This document shows positions 1 through 8,254 of a DNA stretch of 64,000 nt, piece after piece. The DNA is from Emiliania huxleyi CCMP1516 (Eukaryota > Haptophyta > Isochrysidales > Noelaerhabdaceae), in the NCBI RefSeq assembly GCF_000372725.1, contig NW_005200680.1, positions 67,470 through 131,469 of the forward strand. The letters are read 5' to 3'. The position numbers and the translations under genes were made by a program. Position 1 is the stretch's first letter; each line of letters opens with the position of its first letter. Below the pieces are notes generated by a model, which had not been told where the DNA came from, made no database searches, and saw only the letters and a program-made list of their open reading frames with translations.

Positions 1-1049
1 CTCCAGCTGTTACAGCGACGACGCGCTGCCCAGCAAAGGCCTCGACCTTCCTCGGCAGCAGCTGGTCCTGCTCGTCGCCATGGCCCAACCGGCCACCGCC
101 TCCGCGGCCGCAGCTCCAGACGGCGCCGTCGGCGGTGAGGGCGAGGCTGTGGTCGTATCCCGCCGACACAGCGACGACGCGCTGCCCCGCCAAGGTCTCG
201 ATCTTCTTCGGCAGTAGCTGGCGCTGCTCGTCGCCGTGGCCCAGCATGCCAGAGTCTCCCCAGCCCCAGCTCCAGAGAGCGCCGTGGTCGGCGGCGAGGG
301 CGAGGCTGTGGCCGAGTCCAGCCGACACAGCGACGACGCGCCGGCCAGCAAAGGCCTCAACCTTCTTCGGCTGCCACTGGTTCTGGTAGTCGCCGTGGCC
401 CAGCTTGCCCCCACCTCCACCGCCCCAGCTCCAGACGGCGCCGTCGGCGGTGAGGGCGAGGCTGTGGTGAAGTCCAGCCGACACGGCGACGACCCACTGA
501 TCAGCGAAGGCCTCGATCTTCTTCGGCAGCAGCTGGTTCTGCTCGTCGCCGTGGCCCAAGCGACCGGCTGCTCCGCGGCCCCAGCTCCAGAGGGCGCTGT
601 TGCCGGTGAGGGCGAGGCAGTGGACTCGTCCAGCCGACACGCTCACAGCGCGCTCGCCGCCCAGCGTCGATGGGAGGCGGGTCGGCGTGTTGAGCTGCGT
701 CACGCCCTCGCCGTGGCCAAGCAGTCCTGGGTTGAAGGACGGCGCTGAGCCGCACGACGAGAGCCGCCCCTCGCCGTCGATGAAGAGGCTGTGCCAAGCG
801 CCCGCCGCCAGCCTCGCCGGCGGGTTCGACTCGCGCAGCAACGCCGCAAAGCACAGCCACCGCACGTGAAAGAGGAGAGAGACGGCCGCAACGCGAGCGA
901 TGTCGGCGGGGTCGCATTGAGAGAGGGCGCGCGCGAGATGAGCTCCGTGGGGAGGTCGAGGAGGCGGGTGGGCGGCGGCGTGTCTGGCGAGGGCGCGGCG
1001 GCGGAGGCGGCGGCGAGGCGGCGCGAGCTCGGCGCGGCGGGGTCGACAT
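1..1049 (-). pseudogene. F-box/RCC1-repeat protein, copy 1 (frameshifted, 3' end outside window)
   Basis: On the minus strand one frame encodes at least five RCC1-type repeats (WSWGRGAAGRLGHGDEQ and similar) from about 900 to base 1. The F-box end matches the paralogues at 13433-14896 and 15125-16420, but the frame is broken. Relative to copy 2 there is a 1-base loss just after the ATG at 1049, a 2-base gain within the F-box (TEL followed by ISRA) and a loss of about 28 codons after SLLFH. No single frame joins the ATG to the RCC1 repeats. RCC1-family beta-propellers bind proteins or chromatin, and an F-box would recruit an SCF ubiquitin ligase. It is either a pseudogene or carries assembly errors; the well-preserved RCC1 frame suggests recent inactivation. 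Confidence 0.7.
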
Positions 1050-1056
1050 CGCGAGG

Positions 1057-1175
1057 AAAAGAATTCTTAAGACACAAGCCTGTCTCACAGCACACTGGCA
1101 CGACAAGGGCGCAGACTGGCGCGGACTGGCACACACACAGGCTCACCACCGGAGCCGCCTAAGCGACTCCGTTAA
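1057..1175 (+). repeat. SINE-like dispersed repeat, copy a
   Basis: The segment begins AAAAGAATTC, carries CTCACAGCACACTGGCAC and GACTGGCGCGGACTGGCAC, and ends GGAGCCGCCTAAGCGACTCC. The same ordered blocks occur at 43644-43740 and, inverted, at 62075-62222; a partial copy lies at 2258-2330. Copies are diverged and present in both orientations, as expected of a dispersed short element. No ORF is seen. Confidence 0.6.
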
Positions 1176-1986
1176 GAACGGCAATGCACTCCGCACCATG
1201 CACAATGCCGCTCTCCCCGCACGCTAGCTCGTTCACCGTCTGCCACGCCACGGCGGTGTGGAGGACGACAGACAAGCGCTGCATCTGCAGCCCGTGCCAG
1301 TTCTTGGTGGTCCATGTGACCTCGTCCAGGTGCTGAGCGTGCGAAAGTTTGTTGCTCAGCTGGTTCGCCGCCTCCCTCAGGGTGCTGCGAACCTCCTTTC
1401 CGAAGCCTCCGAAAGCCTCAAAATCAAACAAACGTAGATCGCAATCCTGCTGCCGCGCAAAGGGGTAATCGCCAGGCTGCTCCGTGAGCTTTCCCTTGGG
1501 GGCATCCTCCTCCTCCCCCTCCTCCCCCTCCTCCTCGGCCTCCTCCTCCTCCCCCGCCACCGCCGCTGCCGTCGCTTCCGACGGAGACCACTTGCCGCGC
1601 CCTTTGACCAACTTGAGCAGCCCGGTCTCCGTGTTGCCAAAGCGCACATAGGCCCCCTTCCAGCCGAGCTCTCCGTCGCCGCCTGCGGCTCGCCTCGCTG
1701 CGGCTCGCCTCGCTGCGGCTCGCCTCGCTGCGGCTCGCCTCGCTGCGGCTCGCCTCGCTGCGGCTCGCCTCGCTGCGGCTCGCCTCGCTGCGGCTCGCCT
1801 CGCTGCGGCTCGCCTCGCGGCGCGCCCGGCGGTCGAGCTGAGACAGCAGCGCCAGGAGGGGCCTCCAGGTGCTCGCCGCCCCATCGCGGCGGCCGGCCGG
1901 CCGAGCTCTGCTGAAGCGTGCACGGGATGCCTTTTGCATCCAGGCGTCGTCCTGCGGAGCGCGGCCCACCGGCCGGTGGCGCGCAT
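1159..1986 (-). CDS. hypothetical protein with RRAAA repeats and acidic linker
   Basis: A 275-codon open frame starts at ATG 1986. The N-terminal half has a run of about nine five-residue ARRAA units (15-bp tandem repeat). This is followed by GWKGAYVRFGNTETGLLKLV, an acidic stretch (EEEEAEEEGEEGEEED), and a well-mixed C-terminus (DLRLFDFEAFGGFGKEV, then LDEVTWTTKNWHGLQMQRLS). The non-repetitive C-terminal 150 residues look like genuine protein; I do not recognise the family. The stop codon falls inside the end of the dispersed repeat at 1057-1175, so the C-terminus may have been changed by that insertion. The true start could be downstream of the ARRAA run. Confidence 0.45.
   Translation of the reverse strand: MRATGRWAALRRTTPGCKRHPVHASAELGRPAAAMGRRAPGGPSWRCCLSSTAGRAARRAAARRAAARRAAARRAAARRAAARRAAARRAAARRAAARRAAGGDGELGWKGAYVRFGNTETGLLKLVKGRGKWSPSEATAAAVAGEEEEAEEEGEEGEEEDAPKGKLTEQPGDYPFARQQDCDLRLFDFEAFGGFGKEVRSTLREAANQLSNKLSHAQHLDEVTWTTKNWHGLQMQRLSVVLHTAVAWQTVNELACGESGIVHGAECIAVLNGVA
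1683..1822. repeat. 15-bp tandem repeat (GCGGCTCGCCTCGCT)n
   Basis: About nine near-perfect 15-bp units lie in frame within the hypothetical gene at 1159-1986, encoding ARRAA units on the minus strand. Confidence 0.85.
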
Positions 1987-2149
1987 GCCGAGGCCAGAGT
2001 CCTCGCGGCCGGTGCCAGCGGCAGCGGTCGCGCGCGGCTGTAGCCGCGTAGGAGCCCTGGGTCGGCCACCGTGGCCGCTGCCTAGGCAGCGGCCACCATG
2101 GCAGCGCGCTACGGCGTCTGGAGATAAATTTTCCTTGGTCCCGGCGCAC

Positions 2150-2330
2150 CCCCAGGGCTAGGGCTCTCTTGCCCGCAACCCGATATCGACCATCCGGCCC
2201 GCTGGGTGCGCTTCTTAGCTCCCCGGCCCTGGACGTGAGGTTGATGACTGCACTCCAAGTGCTCCAAGGCACAACAAGAAACTCCCTAGGCACGGGACTG
2301 GCGCGCTCTGGCACTAAGGCAAGGATACAC
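2150..2330 (+). repeat. dispersed repeat shared with 43352-43480 and 43780-43850
   Basis: The block GGGCTAGGGCTCTCT, CATCCGGCCCGCTGGGTGCG, CTTAGCTCCCCGGCCCTGG and CTGCACTCCAAGTGCTCCAA recurs in the same order at 43352-43480. Its second half recurs at 43780-43850. No coding capacity is apparent. Its 3' part runs into a partial copy of the SINE-like element. Confidence 0.6.
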
Positions 2331-3047
2331 AGTCCCTCGTGTCGCGCGCGTAAGTCCCGGTTGCCGTGCGCGCCAGCGCGTGTGGCCGCGTACCTTAGCC
2401 AAGATACGCGCGCACGGGCGTGGGTGGGTAAAAACGGTGTGTATCGCGCGCCTTGCGGGGGGGGCGCGGAAAAGAGGAACCTCTTAGCGCCATCGCCATG
2501 GTGCTGCAAGCAGCGCCGGGCGACGACGACTTACCGCCTCCCGGTCCCCCTTCGCTGAACTCGAGATACCTCGCACTCCATGTGCGAGAACGCAAGCGAG
2601 AAATGAAAGCCGACCGGCCCCCAAGTCCGGCTCACGCGCCCCGAGCTCACCATCTACCGCACTGAACACTTTCGCCCCCTCGCTCCCAACTTCAAGTTGG
2701 GTTCCAAGTCTTGGAACCCAACTTCGGCAACCGCCAACCCATCCACCATCCTGCATCCACCTCGAGGCGACTCGCCGAGCCCCCGAGATATGCCACCGCG
2801 CTCCGCGCGGTGCTGTGCAGACTCGCGCGATCTCGGGGGCGATTGCGGGCTCGCCAAAACGGGTAGTCCTCTGGCCAGACCCCCCCTATCCTGGTTCCTG
2901 CGGTAGGACCAGCTAAAAAAAGAGAGATATTAGAGTGAGACTCGGTGCACCGCACGGTGGGACGAGAAAGCGTGCCACTCAGCACTGTGCCACTCCCGGA
3001 GTCTACGGAGTCCCCACGACCCCCCAGACGCCAGAGCGCGCCGATGA
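2331..3047. other. non-coding stretch with a perfect palindrome at 2694-2724
   Basis: I see no convincing gene. A 15-bp inverted repeat with a single-base centre (AAGTTGGGTTCCAAG, T, then its complement) lies at 2694-2724. The segment near 2440 (GTGTATCGCGCGCCTTGCG) recurs inverted near 23280. The last 100 bases are probably the 3' UTR of the ankyrin/U-box gene. Confidence 0.5.
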
Positions 3048-4751
3048 TCAAGCCCGCGCCTGCTGCCACTCCCGGATCATCCGGCGCAGCGTGTGGTTGG
3101 GGGCGAGGAAGCTTTGCACGAGCGCCTCGCCCGTCATCGGGCTCGTCGACTTGGTCGCGAGCCAGCGCTCGATCGCCGACCGCTCGTACGAATGCCCGTC
3201 CGCCGCCATCACCGGGTCACTCATGAGCTCGGTCGTGATCGGGCAGATGAAGTCGGCCGGCGGCTCCTCCTCCCTCGGAGCCGGCGCCTCTGCAGCCGAG
3301 GACGGCCCTTGCGCCTCCGCCGCCCGCCTCCCCTCCTCCAGCCTCGCGCTCTCCTCGAGCGCCGCCGCAAGCTCCGCCTCCTCCGCCGCCGCCACCGCCT
3401 CCTCTGCTGCCTCCTCTGCCGGCGCCTCGGCCTCTTGCGACGGCCCAGCGCCACCCCCGCCGCCCTTCTTCTTGCCCTTCTTCTTGCCCTTCTTCTTCTC
3501 CTTGGCGCACTTCTCCGACTCCTCCTCCGCCAGCAGCACCGCCGCAGCCTCCTCGGCCGCCCTCTCGGCCTCCACCCTCTCGGCCGCCGCCCTCTCGGCC
3601 ACTGCCCTCTCCACCTTCGCCTCAATCTCCGCTCTCTTCGCCTCCCTCGCCGCCGCCTCAAAGGCGCACATGCACTCGGCGTGGCCCTCCTCCTTGGCCA
3701 GCTGCAGCGCTGTACGCCCGGCCGAGGTGCGCGCCGCTGCGTCTGCGCCCGCCCGCAGCAGGCAGAGCACGACGGCGGGGTGGCCCTCCAGGCACGCAAT
3801 GTGCAGGGGCGTGAAGCCGCCGTCCTTGGCTTGGTTGACCGCCGCGCTGGCGCCGAGCAGCAGCCGGCAGATCTCGACATGGCCCTTGAAGCACGCGACG
3901 TACAGCGACGTGGTGCCGTCGTGCTTGGCTTGGTTGACCGCCGCGCCAGCAGCGAGAAGCAGCCGGGCGATCTCGAGGTGGCCCTGCTGGCACGCGACGG
4001 ACAGCGGCGTGGCGCCGTTGACGTTGGCTTGGTCGACCGCCGCACGCGCCTCGAGAAGCAGCTGGGCGCACTCGAGCTGGCCCTTCTGGCACGCGATGAA
4101 CAGCGGCGTGGCGCCGCGGCCCGTGGCTTGGTTGATCGCCGCGCCAGCCTCGAGGAGCAGCCGGGCGCACTCGAGCTGGCCCTCTTGGCACGCGGCGTAC
4201 AGCGGCGTGAAGCCGCCGTCATTCTTGGCTTGGTTGACCGCCGCGCTGGCCTTGAGGAGCAGCCGCACGCACTCGAGCTGGCCCTCCTGGCACGCGATGA
4301 ACAGCGGCGTGAAGCCGTCAGCGTCTGCTTGGTTCACCGCAGCGCCGGCGGTGATCATCAGACGGACGCAGTCGATCTGGCCAGCCTGGCTCGCAGCGCT
4401 CAGCGGCGTGGTGCCGTCATTCTTGGCTTGGTTGACCGCCGCGTCAGCCTCGAGAAGCAGCTGGACGATCTCGAGGTGGCCCTTCTGGCACGCGACGGCC
4501 AGCGCGGTGGAGCCAATGCCCGTCGTCGCCCCCACGCTCGCGCCGCTCTCCAGCAGCAGCCGCAATGCGTCGGCCTGCCCGTGCCAAGCGGCGTAGGTCA
4601 GCAGCGTGTGCTGGTTCTCGGCCTCGAGCCGCGCGTCGAGCAGGGCCGTGAGCGCCGCGCCGCGCGTCCGCCCGGCGAGGAGGGCGCGCAGCGAGGTCAG
4701 GTTGCCCCGGCGCAGGTCGGCGAGCGAGGTCGGGCTGATGCCGCGGCTCAT
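3048..4751 (-). CDS. ankyrin-repeat U-box E3 ubiquitin ligase
   Basis: A single intronless frame of 567 residues starts at ATG 4751. Residues about 45-375 contain ten ankyrin repeats with the pattern GxTPLxxACQxGHLEIxxLLLxAGAAVNQA. A charged coiled-coil and Lys-rich linker follows (KEKKKGKKKGKKKG, residues about 430-445). The C-terminus is a U-box (FICPITTELMSDPVMAADGH, SYERSAIERWL, PNHTLRRMI), which docks E2 enzymes without zinc. The ankyrins would select substrates for ubiquitination; the substrate is unknown. The protein looks complete and intact. Short fragments of this gene occur elsewhere: antisense at 17143-17215 (U-box end) and about 30 bp at 44160-44190. Confidence 0.9.
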   Translation of the reverse strand: MSRGISPTSLADLRRGNLTSLRALLAGRTRGAALTALLDARLEAENQHTLLTYAAWHGQADALRLLLESGASVGATTGIGSTALAVACQKGHLEIVQLLLEADAAVNQAKNDGTTPLSAASQAGQIDCVRLMITAGAAVNQADADGFTPLFIACQEGQLECVRLLLKASAAVNQAKNDGGFTPLYAACQEGQLECARLLLEAGAAINQATGRGATPLFIACQKGQLECAQLLLEARAAVDQANVNGATPLSVACQQGHLEIARLLLAAGAAVNQAKHDGTTSLYVACFKGHVEICRLLLGASAAVNQAKDGGFTPLHIACLEGHPAVVLCLLRAGADAAARTSAGRTALQLAKEEGHAECMCAFEAAAREAKRAEIEAKVERAVAERAAAERVEAERAAEEAAAVLLAEEESEKCAKEKKKGKKKGKKKGGGGGAGPSQEAEAPAEEAAEEAVAAAEEAELAAALEESARLEEGRRAAEAQGPSSAAEAPAPREEEPPADFICPITTELMSDPVMAADGHSYERSAIERWLATKSTSPMTGEALVQSFLAPNHTLRRMIREWQQARA

Positions 4752-4796
4752 GGCGCCGAGTTCGCTTTCTTTTTTTTGAGAGCGCCTTCGTTGTTA

Positions 4797-4935
4797 AGAG
4801 CCTGTTTGTGTCTGTGTGTCGCTCGTGCGTGTCGTCATCATCTGTCCAGCGTCCACCCATACCGCGTTGGTGTCCAGTCCGAGCCTGGCTGTTCTTCACC
4901 TTTCTACCTACCTACCTAAATAGGCTGTTCTTCAC
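4797..4935 (+). repeat. dispersed upstream segment (also 22990-23105 and 55779-55803)
   Basis: GTGTGTCGCTC and AGCGTCCACCCATACCGCGT plus TGGTGTCCAGTC recur at 23025-23090. GAGCCTGGCTGTTCTTCACC recurs inverted at 55785-55803. TACCTACC short repeats follow. It lies just 5' of the ankyrin/U-box ATG (minus strand) and may be a transported promoter/UTR piece or a repeat. Confidence 0.5.
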
Positions 4936-4943
4936 CTTACTAC

Positions 4944-6239
4944 CTACCTACCTGTTAATAGTATAAACCCAATGGTCCCTTGCGAGCGGTCCCTCGTTGC
5001 AGTCGCACACACACACACGCCATGCCGCACCGCGCGCCCGCCCACTGCCCCGCCCAGGCGGGAAAGAGACGAGGAGATGGGACAGCAAAGGAAGTCCCGT
5101 GCCTGTGTGAGGACCGTGCCGAAGGTCTTCCCCATGCGCCTCGCCTCCTCGTCGTCGTCGCCGGCCGTCGCTTCCGTCGCCGCCGCCCGTATCTGGCTCC
5201 ACCCGATCGAGACGAGCCGTGTCGAGATCAGCATGAACTCGGAGAGGATGGTGCGGCCCGCCGCCTCCCGCTCCATCCCGCCGGGGCGGAACCCCGCAGC
5301 CAGCTCCCGTTCGAGTGAGCGCATCGACGGCGAGTACGCCGGCTGCCATAGCATCGGGTACTTTAGGCCTGCTACCTCGACCCTCGGTGCGGTCTCCCGC
5401 GCGCACGCCTCGACCAGGTCAACTTGCATGTCCCAGATTCCACGGACGGCCGCCTCCCGATGCCGCGCATACTCCTCGTCCGCGGGGACGCTGCTCATCG
5501 TCCACAGGTAGTACCCCACCAAGTGCACGAGCGGCCCGTCAACGTCCGTCGCCAGGTCCGGCATGCGCAGTCGCCCCCACTCGAGGAGGCCAGCGATGGC
5601 GTCGCATGTCGGCGTCCGAGCGGGCCGCACCTTGAGCTTCTCGCTGCCGTCCCCCAGGTGCAGGACGTAGAGGGCTCCTCCTGTCATGGGGCGGAGCGCC
5701 GGTGCCAGCGCATGCATGATGTCGCGCATCGGCTCCTCGACGCCCGTGGTGCCGCGGTCGAGCGTATCCGCGACCGCCACCGCCAGCCGCGCGCTGTACA
5801 GCATGATGGGCGCCTCGGATGGCCACCTCCCCGCCCCTACTGCAGCCAGCACCGGAGGCGACGCCACTCGCCTTGTCACCCGCCCGAGGCCGCGCAGGAC
5901 CGTCACCGCAGCCCCCGCCCCGAGCCTGGGCCGCTGTGCCGCGTCCCCCGTGAGCAGGCGGCCGTGTAACTCGGTGATGATCTCGCCCACCTTCTCGACC
6001 TCGAGCTTCCGCAGCGCCGCAACCAACCCCTCCATGGGCAGGGCCTGCGCCCACTTCGCCAGCGACCCCCACTCGCACTCGAAGCTCTGCTCGACGACAT
6101 CCTCCGTGACGCCGTGTCCCACGTAGAAGAAGAGCGCGCACCTCATGGCCTCACCCTGGCCGAGGCCGTCGCCGCCATGGCACAGCTCGCCCGCTTTGAA
6201 GACGAGGGCGTCGCCCGGTTCGAGCATGATCGAAGGTTT
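4944..6239 (-). CDS. 2OG-Fe(II) oxygenase-like C-terminal end plus unknown domain (5' exon(s) not found)
   Basis: The frame is open from at least 6239 to a stop at 4944. It begins LKPSIMLEPGDALVF, then ELCHGGDGLGQGEAMRCALF. This fits the last strands of the double-stranded beta-helix of 2-oxoglutarate oxygenases: a distal His in CHGG and an Arg about ten residues later to hold 2OG. The HxD half would be upstream but is not seen; upstream lie an 8-bp tandem repeat and a nested transposon. The remaining ~380 residues (PVLAAVGAGRWPSEAPIMLY, VDGPLVHLVGYYLWTMSS and others) are unrecognised but look genuinely coding. The last ~45 residues are low-complexity and may be intron or UTR. The gene may be split by a long intron or decapitated by the insertion. 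Confidence 0.6.
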   Translation of the reverse strand, partial: KPSIMLEPGDALVFKAGELCHGGDGLGQGEAMRCALFFYVGHGVTEDVVEQSFECEWGSLAKWAQALPMEGLVAALRKLEVEKVGEIITELHGRLLTGDAAQRPRLGAGAAVTVLRGLGRVTRRVASPPVLAAVGAGRWPSEAPIMLYSARLAVAVADTLDRGTTGVEEPMRDIMHALAPALRPMTGGALYVLHLGDGSEKLKVRPARTPTCDAIAGLLEWGRLRMPDLATDVDGPLVHLVGYYLWTMSSVPADEEYARHREAAVRGIWDMQVDLVEACARETAPRVEVAGLKYPMLWQPAYSPSMRSLERELAAGFRPGGMEREAAGRTILSEFMLISTRLVSIGWSQIRAAATEATAGDDDEEARRMGKTFGTVLTQARDFLCCPISSSLSRLGGAVGGRAVRHGVCVCATATRDRSQGTIGFILLTGR

Positions 6240-6271
6240 GAGCCCCCCTCCTCCCCCGGGCCCCCGAATCG

Positions 6272-6312
6272 AGATTGGAGATTGGAGATTGGAGATGGAG
6301 ATCGGAGATCTG
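6272..6312 (+). repeat. 8-bp tandem repeat (GAGATTGG)n
   Basis: GAGATTGGAGATTGGAGATT then GGAGATGGAGATCGGAGAT. The same phrase reappears at 7794-7825 beyond the foldback element, showing that this tract was the insertion target. Confidence 0.7.
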
Positions 6313-6352
6313 ACTGAATCCGGCCTAAGATGACGACGTTGGAGATTGGAGA

Positions 6353-7793
6353 CTGAGGGAGGGTGTAGAGGATGTACCTTCTCTGGGGAAAGTTATTTAG
6401 GACCACCCCCCTACCGCCGCCCAGTACGTGCTCCGCAGCTGAGCCCACGCACCCCACAGCAGCTCAGGGACACAATTAGCTCGCATACGAGTGCTGGTAC
6501 GCACAGCTCGACGCGTACTCGAATGCTGCCACTGTCATTCTAGCCGGCGAGCGGCGGCGTCACAGCGTCGACTCTCGCATCGCGATGAGACGCACTGCTT
6601 GCCCAGACGCGCGCTTTGGCGCGCTCCTGTGGTGCAGGAGGAAGGCCAGCGGTCGTGCTGCGCAGGCCCGGCCGTCTGGCTGAAGGGAGCAGCAGCTGGC
6701 GCTCAACAGCAACGCTGTCGAGCAGCGCAGGCAAACCACACTCCCGCCAAACCACGTGTCATTTCCCGCCAAGATTTGGCGCCAAAATGGCACTTTAGTG
6801 TCCACCTAGCCACGTGGTCGCGGCCTGAAGCTCCAAGCTTCTGGGAGTGAGGTCCCACATCACAGGGCTCCATTTGGCTCAGTTGAGGCACCGTCCAATC
6901 GTTCGCCGATGTCCGAAACCGGGGTGGTCCTAAATAACTTTCCCCAGAGAAGGTAGAGTGTAGAGCGCTGTAGAGCTGTAGAGATGTAGAGCGCTCTGGA
7001 GCGCTGTAGAGCTGTAGAGCTCTACATCCGCCGCGTGACGAACTGCGTGCGTTGTAGAGCGATGTAGAGGCGCTCTACAACGTGAAATCTCTACAACAAA
7101 CTCTACATGATAAGCGGCGAACGAGGCACGGTCGCTCTCCGACATGAGGCGCGTTGCACTTGCCAGTGCTGCCCTGGCCTTCTGTCTGCCCGCCCAATGG
7201 GTGGCAGGTGCCTCTGCTGCTGTGGCATGCCTCACGGCTGCGACTGGCCGGCGCCTCGGCGCGTCAGCTCGGCTCGGCGTAGCGATAGTGGCCAGCGCAA
7301 CTCGCCTGGACTCAACGCTCAGCCAGGAGCTCCCGCACGCGCTGGCGCGAGTCATGGCGCATGCAATGCGCCTGAATGCTCGCCTCGCCTCGCGCAAATG
7401 CGACCGTCCTCGCAGCCGACAGTCCACCGCCTGCTAACGAAGCACAGCGACGAATGCGGCACCGGCGACACATGGCAGGCTGGTCATGACGCAGTTATAG
7501 GGTGTTGTGTGCCGTCAGAGTGACTCTCTGTGTAGTCAGGGCCGTCCATCAGAGCTCCAGTAAGCTGGGAGACACCCCATTAGCGCGGCTCGACCTCTTT
7601 AAGCCACTGCCTTCCCGGCGGTTTGGCTGTAGAGCCTCTACAACAAACTCTACAGCAAAATCGCGCTCTACATCGCTCTACAACGCACGCAGTTCGTCAC
7701 GCGGCGGATGTAGAGCTCTACAGCTCTACAGCGCTCTACATCTCTACAGCTCTACAGCGCTCTACACTCTACATCCTCTACACCCTCCCTCAG
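6353..7793. mobile_element. foldback/long-TIR DNA element with 8-bp target duplication
   Basis: The left arm starts CTGAGGGAGGGTGTAGAGGA at 6353 and the right arm ends with its complement at 7793. The arms are about 170 bp of TGTAGAGCTCTACA-like repeats. Both contain an almost identical stretch TCCGCCGCGTGACGAACTGC (left at 7028, right inverted at 7688). The element is flanked by ATTGGAGA at 6345-6352 and 7794-7801, an exact 8-bp target-site duplication, as in hAT-type insertions (MULEs give 9). The inner 500 bp (7105-7625) has no recognisable transposase, so it is probably non-autonomous. Its left arm is interrupted by a second element at 6377-6953. Confidence 0.85.
6377..6953. mobile_element. 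MITE with 33-bp perfect TIRs and TA target duplication, nested in foldback element
   Basis: The left end CCTTCTCTGGGGAAAGTTAT (continuing to 6409) is matched perfectly inverted at 6921-6953. TA is present at 6375-6376 and 6954-6955. Removing 6377-6955 gives GAGGATGTAGAGTGTAGAG, exactly the uninterrupted sequence read from the opposite arm of the host element near 7765. This proves insertion into a TA, typical of Tc1/mariner-type MITEs. The 510-bp interior has no transposase. Confidence 0.92.
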
Positions 7794-8050
7794 ATTGGAG
7801 ATTGAAGATGGAGATCGGAGATGTGGTCCGGCTGCCACTGCGACGGGCCTCCCCCCGGTGAGCTCGTACGTCCCGACTCCACTCGCAGAGGCCGCGTCAG
7901 CTCATCTCTCGCCTCCTCCGACAACTGACCCCAAGCGGCCCCCCCTGGGGCCCTCCGGCCTCGGCCTTCCGGCTCGCCGGCGGGCCCGTTATCGTATTGC
8001 GGCAACTCCCCTCCCCCAGCTCCGCCTCCCGGGTACTCCAGCCTCCGGCG

Positions 8051-8053
<3 letters not shown>

Positions 8054-8098
<45 letters not shown>
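8054..8098 (+). repeat. (CT)n microsatellite
   Basis: About 22 uninterrupted CT dinucleotides lie just upstream of the ABCF gene. Confidence 0.95.
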
Positions 8099-8100
<2 letters not shown>

Positions 8101-8254
8101 GGCGGTTCCGGATCCCGCGGGTTCAGGATGTTGAACAGAATTCTTCTGGTGTGGCCGCGCTGCGCGCCCCACCAGTTTCGGGTTCGGCTCTGGCTCGTTC
8201 GCCCGTCTGGCCAACCACCCGCACTTCGCGGTCAAAGTGTCAGGGACTGACTGC

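Noticed and set aside
3093-4919. Long plus-strand open frame opposite the ankyrin/U-box gene
   Set aside because: It is the antisense of a strongly supported ankyrin/U-box frame; its Arg/Leu-rich translation has no domain logic.
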